A stretch of DNA of 64,000 nt from Symbiodinium natans (Eukaryota > Sar > Dinophyceae > Suessiales > Symbiodiniaceae), in contig CAJNDS010000957.1 of assembly GCA_905221605.1 (NCBI GenBank), forward strand, positions 301,001 through 365,000. Direction: 5' to 3'. The position numbers and the translations under genes were made by a program. Each line of letters opens with the position of its first letter. Within the stretch, counting starts at the first letter, position 1. The notes beneath the pieces were generated by a model. That model was given only the letters and a program-made list of their open reading frames with translations. It was not told the origin of the DNA and searched no databases. Shown here in pieces: positions 54,481 through 64,000 of this stretch.

Positions 54481-54554
54481 ACACAATGGCACACAATGGC
54501 ACACAATGGCACACAATGGCACACAATGGCACACAATGGCACACAATGGCACAC
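54481..54554. repeat. 10-bp tandem array, unit ACACAATGGC
   Basis: Seven perfect units plus four bases. Because 10 is not a multiple of three, each plus-strand frame cycles through the same ten-residue peptide (MAHNGTQWHT) and each minus-strand frame through another (CVPLCAIVCH). This makes six open frames that are not genes. Confidence 0.95.
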
Positions 54555-55689
54555 GCATTCCGGAGACGGGCGATCAGGCAAACACATGACAGCATGACAC
54601 AGGCTGCCAACTGTGCGCACATGTGACTGCAGTCGGCAACGAGGCAGAAGGGGCAGGACTCCAGGACCCAAAGACACAAGGAGTCAGGCCACAACATGCC
54701 TTGCGGCACAGCGCGCCGTCGCCAGATACACCAGAGAGCTACGCAAATTGGTGCATGGCGACGCGCCAAACAGTACGCTGCTGCGTCCAACAGCACCGAA
54801 GGCTAAGCTCCAACACGCTCGGCCGCACTGGCTGCGCGGTCACCTTTGCCAGGCCAGCCAGCAATGCACACAAGATGCCGGGACCAGTACACAGGAGTGT
54901 TGGACACTGTTGGATGTCCTTGGTTGCTCCGCGCCTTGCGATCAATGCGATGAGGATTCTGCAGGTTGGAAAGAAGAGAGCAAGTCAAATCGTCAACTGC
55001 TGTAGCAATGGCCTTGAATCCATCACTTGGAAGGCGCCAGCAGGTCCAGCATTCGCTTCGTGTCCAGACGCAGGGCACCTCTGGCCCAATCTTGAAAGTC
55101 GCCGCCGGCAGCGCCGCTTCCTGAAGGCATCAGGCCAATGGAACGACAGCTTCAGCATGTTGCAAAGGGACGGAAATTCTGGTTCATGAGCTTGGGGCTC
55201 ATTGAGGAAGCTCAAGGCGAAAAGCAGCAGGGTTTGAAGGGGCCCTGGAGGGCGTTCGCCGTCCAAACGGGCCAAGTGCGTGGGCTTGTTGTCGGCAAAT
55301 TCAGTATATGACCTTTTGGGGTTTCGGTTACAGCACAAACACGTGGGTAGCCAGATGAGGCCAGTCCCACCCTTGAACAGCACAAAGGCTGTTGTCTCAG
55401 TCTTGTGATGGAGAGTTTCGCAGCGCGAGGCATCGAAGATGTGCAGTTTGAAAGCTGTCCAAATCTCCTCTCTTCGGAAACTGCGCAGCTGAGAGCCAGG
55501 CTGCCATCATGGCACGGAAGCGCCCGCATGGACGCCCACACCACCGGCGGCGAATCGATCGCTAGGCCTCTGGGCACATCGTGGAGCGGCTCCAAGCTTG
55601 TGGGACTCCCCATGAAAGGGAGGGACGGGAGCGGCGGGATCCTCGCAGGAAAGAAAGGAAAGATAGGAAAGCAACAGCTGCACGAAACG

Positions 55690-56160
55690 GACTGGCTCTA
55701 GTTGCTTGAAGCAACCGCATGCTTAGCGGGACCATGCTGGAAGGTCAAACACCAAGGAGCGCTGAGACCTTCGGGGAACACTTGTCCCCCGATCCAGGAC
55801 GCAAAGGGCGAGGAGATACCGTGGGTTCATGATCTGACTTTTCTGGGAATGCAGATATCTATGTCCGAGCAGGGCATTCACTTGTCTCAAAGCCGCTGGT
55901 AGATGCTTAAAGGCGCAGGGCGAGTGGGATCACTTTTGTGGATATCCATTCGATGGCGACTCGACCTTGTTGCGATCATTGGAGCCATGGCGTGTCAGGC
56001 AGTTCACAATCCTGATGTGGTTCTTGATGCTTGCAAGGGCGCGTGGCGCTACGTAGGATCATCCTGGGATTCTCACTTGGCTTACGAAAGGGGCGTACAA
56101 CCAGAAGTCTTCTGGCGCACAGCGCTATGGAGACGAGCGACAGCAACAGGCGGCATATGA
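55690..56160 (+). pseudogene. Ty1/Copia polyprotein fragment
   Basis: Two plus-strand frames separated by an in-frame TAG at about 55900 resemble the segment between RT and RNase H of Copia polyproteins: DLTFLGMQISMSEQGIHLSQ, then GSLLWISIRWRLDLVAI, ending KGAWRYVGSSWDSHLAYE. The pattern (F-L-G-x-x-I, L-S-Q, G-x-L-L-W-x-S-x-R-x-x-x-D, K-G-x-W-R-Y) is characteristic. Upstream RT motifs and LTRs were not found, so this is a fossil. Confidence 0.7.
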
Positions 56161-56462
56161 GCGACGGACAAAACTACTTTACATGGTGCGAGGTCGCGGG
56201 ATACCACGTTTACGTGGGGCCCATATCGCTTTACATACTATGGGACTGTGGGACCACATCAAGCAAAACAGGTTGAAATGTAGTAACTAAGGTTGTCGCT
56301 TTAGGTGGGGCCCATATCACTTTCCATGGTTTACTGATGTTCGCAACAACTCGTGTCCACCGTAGTACTGGCTTCAAGAAACATAATTTTGGCAGGCGCT
56401 CATATAGTGTTTGGGAGGCTGGAGTGCACCAGCATTGGTGATTGAGCAGGGTGTGAACATGG

Positions 56463-56598
56463 CACCCCTGCTGCGCCGCGAGCCTTGGTAAGCCGACAAG
56501 CATAGTCAAGCGTCTTGGCCTGGCAAGCATTCGGCGGCCTCCGCAGGGCATCGTGGCTGATGTATGGGCCCCTGGCGTAACGGAAGTTAGACTGCGAC
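56463..56598. repeat. 136-bp direct repeat, copy 1
   Basis: Matches 57349-57484 without indels and with few substitutions (shared CTTGGCCTGGCAAGCATTCG). Confidence 0.92.
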
Positions 56599-57182
56599 GG
56601 CGCAAAGGCTAAGTCTCAGCGGCTAAGTACGCAGCCGGCCCATCCGACACAGTGGAGCGAAGGCCAAGGCTGGCCATAGCAGATCCTACAGCGGGCCATC
56701 TTGGTCACATCAATTTCGGGCTGAAGACGACATGGCAGGGTCACATCTTGGTCACATCAAAAACACGCCACCATGAAGAACACGGTCTTGCACGGAAAGG
56801 CCGGCACATCTCTTGCCCAAAGTGCGCATTTGTGTGAAAAGCATCTTTCCCATGCCGCGGGTTAGTTTTGGGGATCAGACAGACAGAGTCACGGGCAGGA
56901 AGCGTCGGACGATGCTCTGTCACACACACTGTGGAGGAACAACAACAGCTGCTTTTTGCATTGAATCTGGAAGCTCTACAGCGTTTTGCTAAACCCGAAA
57001 TACTGTGCAGCAGCCGCATATTTCCAGTGCAGGATTCCGGCGTCAGGAGCTCCGACGATGGTAAGCATGGTCCCAGGCCGCTAACTGGCGGCTTTGCGGA
57101 GAGCTCCACGGCAAACTCAAAAAGTGACAAGCGGCGCAAGATCACACACTCCATCCCAACCTGGTTGCAACACAAATACTAA

Positions 57183-57234
57183 CCCTGGCGAAGCCCCCTG
57201 GCGAAGCCCCCTGGCGAAGCCCCCTGGCGAAGCC
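57183..57234. repeat. 13-bp tandem array, unit CCCTGGCGAAGCC
   Basis: Exactly four perfect units (52 bp). Confidence 0.95.
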
Positions 57235-57348
57235 ACGGGCCAGACATGGGCGGGGAGGCAACTCACCCTGCGAGGCAGCCAACACACCCAAACGTGCAGT
57301 TCATTGAGAGATTTGAGAGGCATGGCGCCAAGCAGAGTGTACATCGAC

Positions 57349-57484
57349 CACCCCTGCTGCACCGCGAGCCTTGGTAAGCCGACAAACGTTGTCAAGCGTC
57401 TTGGCCTGGCAAGCATTCGGCGGCCTCCGCAGGGCATCATGGCTGATACATGGGCCCCCGGCGCAACGGAAGTTAGACTGCGAC
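57349..57484. repeat. 136-bp direct repeat, copy 2
   Basis: Second copy, 886 bp from the first and in the same orientation. It continues into a CGCGGGCCGG-rich stretch not shared with copy 1. Confidence 0.92.
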
Positions 57485-57489
57485 ACAAG

Positions 57490-59850
57490 GGGCGCTTAAG
57501 GCCCGACCTCAGCCGGCCACGGGATCCAAGGCGCGGGCCGGAAGGCCTAAACTTCGCCCAAGCAGATTGAGTCACTTCAACCGAGTTCCTGGCAGGGCGC
57601 TGGGCCGATCAGAGACAAGCCCCAACCTTTGCTGTAAAAGCGTCCTCGGAATCCTCTGGTTGCTTGAAACCGCATGCTCTGAGAACCCGTACACTATCTA
57701 CACCATCTGAGTGCTGAGTAGATGCACCGCCTTCCAGGAACCCCGAAAGGCCTTCTAAGAAGCCCTTCTGAGAACCCAAAAGAGCTTTTTGAGAAGCCCA
57801 AAAGCTTCTGCGAACCTCCAGCGGTTCTGCAAGCCAACAGGCCCCCTCTGCTTGTGGGAAACTACGCAATCTTGGCGCACGGAGCTGATGGAGCTTGCCC
57901 TGGAAAAGCCTGCAACTCCCTTCTGAGGGCGCCGCGACAAGCCACACAGCGCGCATGAGTGTGACGATTAATGGGCATGGCGGGGGGGAGTTGGAGAATG
58001 CCAATCCGCTTGCGGCGCCTGCCAACCTGAAGACGTGACGTTTGTGTAAACTGGCGGGCTCGCTGTAAACACATCCGTGCTTGCACTACATCCGTGCTTG
58101 CACTGTTGTGTTCCTCAGGGGAAGCTTCGGTCCGTCTCGTGCCTCGGACTGTGCAGCCACGGATCCCTGCCAGCCTTTCGGCGCAAGGCCAGCAAGGCCG
58201 CATGGCAGGGCTGCGCAGTGGCCCTAAAGTTTAACAGTGAAAAAGCCAGCATGGAGTGCCAGGGCGAGGACTCTTTGGCCAGGCCAAAAGAAGGCATAGG
58301 GTTTAGAGATTGGGGCTTAGGGCTTATCAGCGTGGGACCTGTGCTGTCTCTTGAGAAGTAGGCTTGGCCGTTTGTTCAGGACACCAAGAGTTGCAGAGCA
58401 CAGCTGCGAAGCGAGAGCCTTGCTAGAACCTTGCCGACCGTGTTACTGGCTTCCAGGTCTGCACGCGGTCGGAGTTAGATCAGTCTACTCTTGGAAGGCA
58501 CATTTTGTGGTTCCCACGGAAAGTTAAAGCCCTCGCCCGGCCTTCAAATCATGGAGCGCGGGACATGTCTGCATATTCTGGCCAAATGCCCCAGACGCTG
58601 TCGCAACGGGACACTGCAAGTCGAGTCGAGGCAGTTCTTGGGTTGAGAAAGGCTGGGAATTTCTGGGCGGGAGGCTTAAAGCCGTCAAGCCGAGCTTTGT
58701 ACCCAAGTTTCTTGCAACAAGGCACATGCTGTTCGGTGGCATGTACCTGAGGGCAGCGCTCGCCAAAATCAGACTCCTTTGCTTGGCTCTGCTACGCCAT
58801 GGCAAGCCCAGGCAGCCCGGTGGTCAGGGAGTCCGTTAGGGAGGACGCCGTGGAGACCTGGCAGCTGAAAAGAAGCCCCGATTAGAAGCTACATGAAGCT
58901 ACTCATCCCATGGCCTGTCATCAGCCCTGCCTGGCCTTCTGGACTATATCTACACAAGCACAGATATTGAAAGAATGCCAATGTGAAGAACACGCTCAGA
59001 ACACGATGACAGCACAAATCATCCTAGCGCAAGGCATGCCACAGAAAATTCTACTTTACTATACGATACGCGTTGTACAAAATGCTGCTGTACTCTATGA
59101 TACACTATTCTACTCAGCTGCACTCTGCTCTCTACTCTGTTTTAGTCTGCTAAGGTAAAGTTTTAAAGTCTGCTGTCTTTTGTGAGGCTGTGGCCCGGCG
59201 TTCTGCCAGGTGGACCTCCCCCGGTGGGCCTTGTCGCCTTTTCGTGGCCGAGCTCCAGGCTTTGATAGGGTTTAGGGCCGGATGTTTGGGGAATAAGTTT
59301 TAGGGTTGAAGGTATAGGGCTGTAAGGGTTCTGCTTGTGCACCTCATGCCGCGGCAGGCTGTGTCAGAAGTCTTTCAAGGCTCACCGTATTTCAATAGAA
59401 ACGCAGACATGGGTGTTCTGCTTTGTTCAATTGTGGTTCGTACGATGGCTGTTGATTTTTCGGGCAGTGTTCCGGATTCTGGTAGAGATGTCATGCATGC
59501 TCCTACATTTACCACCTGCAATTGCGGGAAGACTTCACAATACCTGCAACTGTACCAAGAGCACCCCACATAGCAGACTCTGCATTCAATAGGTTACTCC
59601 TTCCTAGCTTTCTTCTTGGCCTGTGTAGCTTCAGACGCCTGCCTGGCAGCAGCGTCTGTAAATTAGACTCTGCAGCCAAGCTTCTCCCATCACTGCGTTT
59701 GCATTCCAACCGCACCTCTGGATGCTCTGCAGGACACCATGCCATACCAGGGTGCAGTTCACTAGAATACAAGCGAGCGGCCCCAAGCTGAGCAGCTCCA
59801 GAAGGGAGTAGGGCTTCGGTCAAGTCGTCCGCGTGGGGCGGCGAGACCTC
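57490..59850. other. No gene recognised
   Basis: Only short, random-looking frames. Short TTTAGGG-like patches occur at about 58300-58330 and 59268-59320. Confidence 0.4.
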
Positions 59851-59854
59851 ACGG

Positions 59855-59858
59855 GATG

Positions 59859-59889
<31 letters not shown>

Positions 59890-59930
59890 GGTACCCCCCC
59901 CCCCCCAAAGATCCACCCTGTTTTCCCTTT
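59855..59930. repeat. TA run, poly-C and AAAGATCCACC block, left copy
   Basis: The order TA run, GGTAC, 13 C, AAAGATCCACCCTGTTTT is found in reverse complement at about 62840-62895 (AAAACGGTGGATCTTTGAGG, poly-G, TAGCA, TA run). The two copies are inverted about 3 kb apart. Confidence 0.75.
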
Positions 59931-60059
59931 TTTCCCTCTGTTGATGTTTTGTTGCGGTGTTGTTGATGTGCTACTTTACTTTTTCTATGTTTTAAAATCC
60001 AAACACATGAAAATAGACGACACACGACACCATTACCTTTATTTACTTGACCGAGGCCC

Positions 60060-61090
60060 CGCGACTTTAAACCGCATTTAAAAGTTTAAGTTAAATGCGG
60101 ACACGACCCTATGAATTTAAAACTGCATTTGAGAATTTAAGTTAAATGCAGACCACCCACAGGAACCAAGAACCAAGAACCAAGATCCTCAAGACTCTTG
60201 ATTCTGGAATCTTGGTTCCTGGGGCTGGGCTGCATTTAAAACTGCATTTAAAAATTTAAGCTAAATGCAGACTAGCCACAGGAACCAAGAACCAAGAACC
60301 AAGATGTCCAGGACTCTTGATTCTGGAATCTTGGTTCCCGGGGGTGGTCTGCATTTAAAACTGCATTTAAAAATTTATGTTAAATGCAGACCAGCCCCAG
60401 GAACCAAGAACCAAGAACCAAGATGCCCAGGACTCTTGATTCTGGAATCTTGGTTCCCGGGGTGGTCTGCATTTAACTTAAATATTTAAATGCAGCTTTA
60501 ATGCAGCGTGGCCCCAGGAACCAGGATTCCAGAATCAAGAGTCCTGAGCATCTTGGTTCTTGGTTCTTGGTTCCTGGGGGTGGTCTGCATTTAACTTAAA
60601 TTTTTTCATGCAGTTTTAAATGCAGACCACCCCCCGGAACCAAGACTCCAGAATCAAGCGTCCTGAGGATCTTGGTTCTTGGTTCTTGGTTCCTGGGGGT
60701 GGTCTGCATTTAGCTTAAATTTTTAAATGCAGTTTTAAATGCAGACCACCCTCGGGAACCAAGATTCCAGAATCAAGGGTCCTGGGCATCTTGGTTCTTG
60801 GTTCTTGGTTCCTGGGGCTGGTCTGCATGTAACATAAATTTTTAAATGCAGTTTTAAATGCAGACCACCCCCGGGAACCAAGATTCCAGAATCAAGAGTC
60901 CTGGGCATCTTGGTTCTTGGTTCTTGGTTCCTGTGGGTGGTCTGCATTTAACTTAAATTTCTAAATGCAGTTTTAAATGCAGACACCCCCCGGAATCAAG
61001 ATTCCAGAATCAAGAGTCCTGAGGATCTTGGTTCTTGGTTCTTGGTGGGGTCTGCCCGCATTTAGCGTAGATTCTTAAAAGTGTAAATGC
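60060..61090. repeat. 120-bp satellite array that reverses orientation near 60486
   Basis: Units of about 120 bp contain a TTTAAA-rich part (GCATTTAAAACTGCATTTAA) and a CAGGAACCAAGAACCAAGAA ... TTGATTCTGGAATC part. Three full units plus a partial one run forward to about 60468. Five run in reverse complement from about 60500 to 61045. GACTCTTGATTCTGG appears at about 60193, 60313 and 60432, and its complement at about 60525, 60645, 60765, 60885 and 61000. Each unit also has internal dyads (GGAACCAAGA ... TCTTGGTTCC). Confidence 0.93.
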
Positions 61091-61099
61091 AGGAGAACC

Positions 61100-62370
61100 C
61101 TAAGCCCGCCATCTTCAACACTCCGTACTTAAATGTGGGAGTCGCGGACTCATTTCCTCTCCATACTCTGGCTGTAGGATTCCCTGACTCATTTACACCA
61201 CCACAAATTCACTGACCCGCTGACGCATCAACCCACACTCACTCGACCACCGACTCACTCACTCATTGCTCACAAGCATTAAGTTTGCTTATGAACAGGG
61301 GGGGGGAAGGGGAGGGTACCAGGGGTCTTCCACATAGCCAGGACCCCTAAACACCCCCCCGCCCTCCCCTTCCCTCAGCTCCACTGCGGGCTTATTCTCT
61401 AACACCTATTGGTTTAAGGGTTTTGGATTTCGAAGAGAAGCCCCGAAACCCTTTCGGGTTAAGCAACAAAACCCAAACCCTTAACTGTTAAACCCTATAT
61501 GGTTAAGGTTTAAAGGTTTAGGGTTTAAAATGTAGGCATTTGCACATAAATCGACAATTAAGCCTAACCTTTAAGCTTTGAACCACAGAGGTTCAATGTT
61601 TAAAGGTTTAGGGTTGAAGATTTATAGGCATTAAAACCTAAGCCCATAGAGTCCAAACCCTAGAGTTTTAAGGTTGAGGCATTTAAACCTTTTGGGGCCT
61701 GAACCCTAAAACCCTAAAAGGCTCAACAAGGCTCAAAGGTTTCAACCCTATAGGCGCTGAAGGCTGAAGGTCTACATGCCCAGACCTTAGGGTTGTAAAC
61801 CATTAAAGCCCATAGGGTTTAAAGGCTTAGAGTTTTATTGCAGGGTTTATCTACAAAACCCTCACGGGCTTAGCCCTGTAGGGTTTAAACCCTATAGGCT
61901 TGAGGTTTAGGTAGTACCTAGGAGTAGAACCTTATAACCCTGTGATTTAGGCATTTAAACCTAAGCCAATTTAGGGTTAAGGTTTAGGCATTTAAACCTC
62001 CGCCCTAAACTCTTTCTAGGTTTAAGGTTTAGGCATTTCAACCTTAGCCCTAAACTCTTTAGGGTCTGAACCCTATTCCCCTAAAGGGCCCAAAAAGGCT
62101 CAAAGGCTTTAACCCAATAGGAGCTGAAGGTATACATGCCCAGACCTTAGGTCTGTAAACCATTGAACCCTATAGGGTTGAAAGGTTTAGTCTTTTCAGG
62201 GTTTATCTCTAAAACCGTCACGGGGTTAGCCCTGTAGGGTTTAGACCCTATAGGGTTTTACAGGTTTCGGGTTTAAGGAATAGGCATTGTCTATAGGAGT
62301 AGAACCTTGTAACCCTGGAGGGCTTGAGGCTTAAATCCCTAAACCTCAAATCCCGTAGGGTTATGCCTGT
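61100..62370. repeat. Degenerate telomere-like sequence
   Basis: Dense variants of TTTAGGG and CCCTAAA (GGTTTAGG, AACCCTATAGGG, AAACCTAAGCCC) in both orientations, over more than 1 kb. It looks like decayed interstitial telomeric DNA or a subtelomeric satellite. Two longer-period similarities occur, for example GGTTTAGGCATTTAAACCT-like blocks at about 61980 and 62010, and GCTGAAGGT-TACATGCCCAGACCTTAGG at about 61760 and 62120. Confidence 0.75.
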
Positions 62371-62577
62371 GTTTGCAGGGCTTGCCTCCTGTGAAAATGC
62401 AAAGAGAAAGTAGAAGAAGTGCCCACATCATGTATATAATTAGGGTATAAGTCTTGTATTTCAAACACACATACTGGAGAAGGCATAAGGTGATGCGACA
62501 AAATCATCTGCTGTAAGTCACGGGGACGCGAGAATACTGTGAGCAAACATCTCTTTCACTATTCCCTGAGACCGCCA

Positions 62578-62785
62578 GAAGTTTTTTTTAGATACTTTAC
62601 GGTTGCATTTTTGTTTTTCAGGGTGCTTCAGGTGGTTGTGTGCTGTTATATCTTAACATAACGAGGGTTTAGGGTGATTTTGAGTGAAAGACTAGTGGAA
62701 GAGGTACGTACGCCAAAGGTTTTGTTTAGATACTTTACAGATATGTTTGTGTTTTTCAGGATGTTTCAGGTGGTTGTACGTCTCG
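62578..62785. repeat. Diverged direct duplication of about 70 bp
   Basis: TTTAGATACTTTAC followed by TTTTTCAGG-TGTTTCAGGTGGTTGT occurs at about 62587-62640 and 62715-62775. Confidence 0.7.
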
Positions 62786-62839
62786 TCAGGAGAAACGAGA
62801 AAATATGCCAGGGGAACTGTGTTGTCTATTGCAAGTCTC

Positions 62840-62895
62840 TAAAACGGTGGATCTTTGAGGGGGGGGGGGGTAGCATATATATATATATATACAGT
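62840..62895. repeat. TA run, poly-C and AAAGATCCACC block, right copy (inverted)
   Basis: Reverse-complement relative of 59855-59930. Confidence 0.75.
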
Positions 62896-62899
62896 ATAA

Positions 62900-64000
62900 G
62901 ATACGATAATCATACCATTATATAGTACTACATATGGATGCTGACTGTATACGGTCTAGGGTTTAAGACACAGAAAAAAGCCTATCCATGTTCAGCTTGA
63001 ACAGCCTGAGAGGTCGACGGGTTTGGGTATTAGGGTTTGATGAGGATTCGCCAACCAACGCCCCTTAGAGCTCATGGATTGCCAACCCACAACTCCGTTT
63101 AGGGTTTAGGGTTTGCCAGCCAAGAAGGTGCCATAGTAAGAGCCAAGCCTCCGAACATAAAAACAGCAGCCTCCGCCCGACTGTATACTAGAACACATAC
63201 TATACTGTACTTTGCTGCGCTATATTGTACCATGCCCTGTATATTCGGCCATACAGCAAGTACCCGCACCTGAAATGTACGACTGCGTGAATTCATCGGG
63301 CCTGGAAAAGTATAAATGGTGCAGACACTTCTATTCTCGGCATGTTGCCGCAAGCCTGAAAGTTTCCCGACGGCTGGGTGATTGTTTCAGGCCTTCGCAA
63401 ATTCCAGCAAGAGGCATCTGAAAGAGGTTCGGGCCGGCTAGCTGGGTCTCTCGGTCTTTCTATTTTTAATCGGGGGATATCGAGGGTCTCCAAAAGTGAA
63501 AAAAACTCATTGGAACGCTCTGACAACCCTTTGCTACACCTAAAAGAAGCCCCTCCGGCCTCGCAGAAGCTGCAGTAACTGTTGTTGGCCCCCATGGCTC
63601 AGCAAGGCCCAGCGCAGGGGGTGTTGTTGGTCAAAGAATCTGACACTGCGGCACAGAGACGTTGCAGGCCCCAGATAGCTGTTCGGCTTCCCCTGACACT
63701 CGCAAAGACCGTGGACGAAAGGCACCCACGCAAGGCGGCCGCCGTGATCCTGCACCGGACGCATCTACTCCAGCGATACGCGCAAAACCTGCCGAAACCG
63801 AATCAGCACGGCCCAGCCAAGGGAATCAAAAAGAGTGCGCGTGCACCGATCTTGCCCCAATAAACCCCTATGTGTGTCCCACGCGACCAGGCCCAAGTGT
63901 CCTGCTTGAATCTGTTGGAACCCAAACTACATAGGTCGAGAAATGGCACGCACACATGCACACGCCGCAGCACTATCAGGCAGCCATACATGCACCAAAA
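62900..64000. other. No gene recognised
   Basis: A short TTTAGGG pair lies at about 63098-63115. Open frames up to the right edge are short and unremarkable on both strands. Confidence 0.4.

Noticed and set aside
54266-54796. 176-codon minus-strand frame with Cys-Val-Pro-Leu repeats
   Set aside because: Driven by the 10-bp array; composition is random outside it.

Overview
This window looks like nuclear DNA of a dinoflagellate, probably of the symbiodiniacean/suessialean kind. That is an inference from sequence features, not a database match. The recognisable host genes are chopped into exons of about 28-110 nt by introns mostly of 64-211 nt. Most of these introns begin with GC (some GT or GA) and end AG|G. 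TTTAGGG-type telomere-like repeats occur in several places. Every host gene I can support lies on the minus strand, so the window reads as one long unidirectional gene cluster. I see no rRNA, tRNA or CRISPR array.

Layout, left to right. 1-1.4 kb: 5' part of the 26S proteasome ATPase Rpt4, running off the left edge, with a spliced-leader-like relic touching its ATG. 1.7-7.4 kb: a large DUF4139-like protein with a complete but divergent ubiquitin fold spliced into it. 9.6-16.8 kb: a tyrosine-recombinase (DIRS-order) retrotransposon with split direct repeats A1 ... B1-A2-B2. Its gag, methyltransferase-like, RT/RNase H and recombinase regions share one reading frame broken only by three in-frame TGA codons. 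16.8-17.9 kb: exons of an unrecognised gene. 19.2-22.4 kb: an AT-richer non-coding island with a foldback element and a 595-bp MITE that has 8-bp target duplications.

22.9-30 kb: exons of two unrecognised genes. 31.2-33.7 kb: a complete 16-exon replication factor C small subunit (RFC2 type, 323 aa). 34.8-41.2 kb: a 3,119-bp tandem duplication whose 2.57-kb core is almost identical in both copies, flanked by older diverged repeats and carrying two copies of an unrecognised gene. 41.9-47.9 kb: a Patched/NPC1-type RND membrane protein. 49.5-50.9 kb: dispersed repeats and an interstitial telomeric tract. 51.4-53.3 kb: an unrecognised multi-exon gene.

54-64 kb: no convincing host gene. This part holds short tandem arrays, a Copia fossil, a roughly 1-kb array of 120-bp units that reverses orientation in the middle, and over 1 kb of degenerate TTTAGGG-like sequence.

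The host genes are ordinary housekeeping and membrane functions (proteasome, clamp loader, lipid/sterol-type transporter) and do not form a pathway. The most unusual items are the UGA-punctuated retroelement, the embedded ubiquitin fold ending RLRGD, the near-exclusive GC-AG splicing, and the palindromic satellite array.
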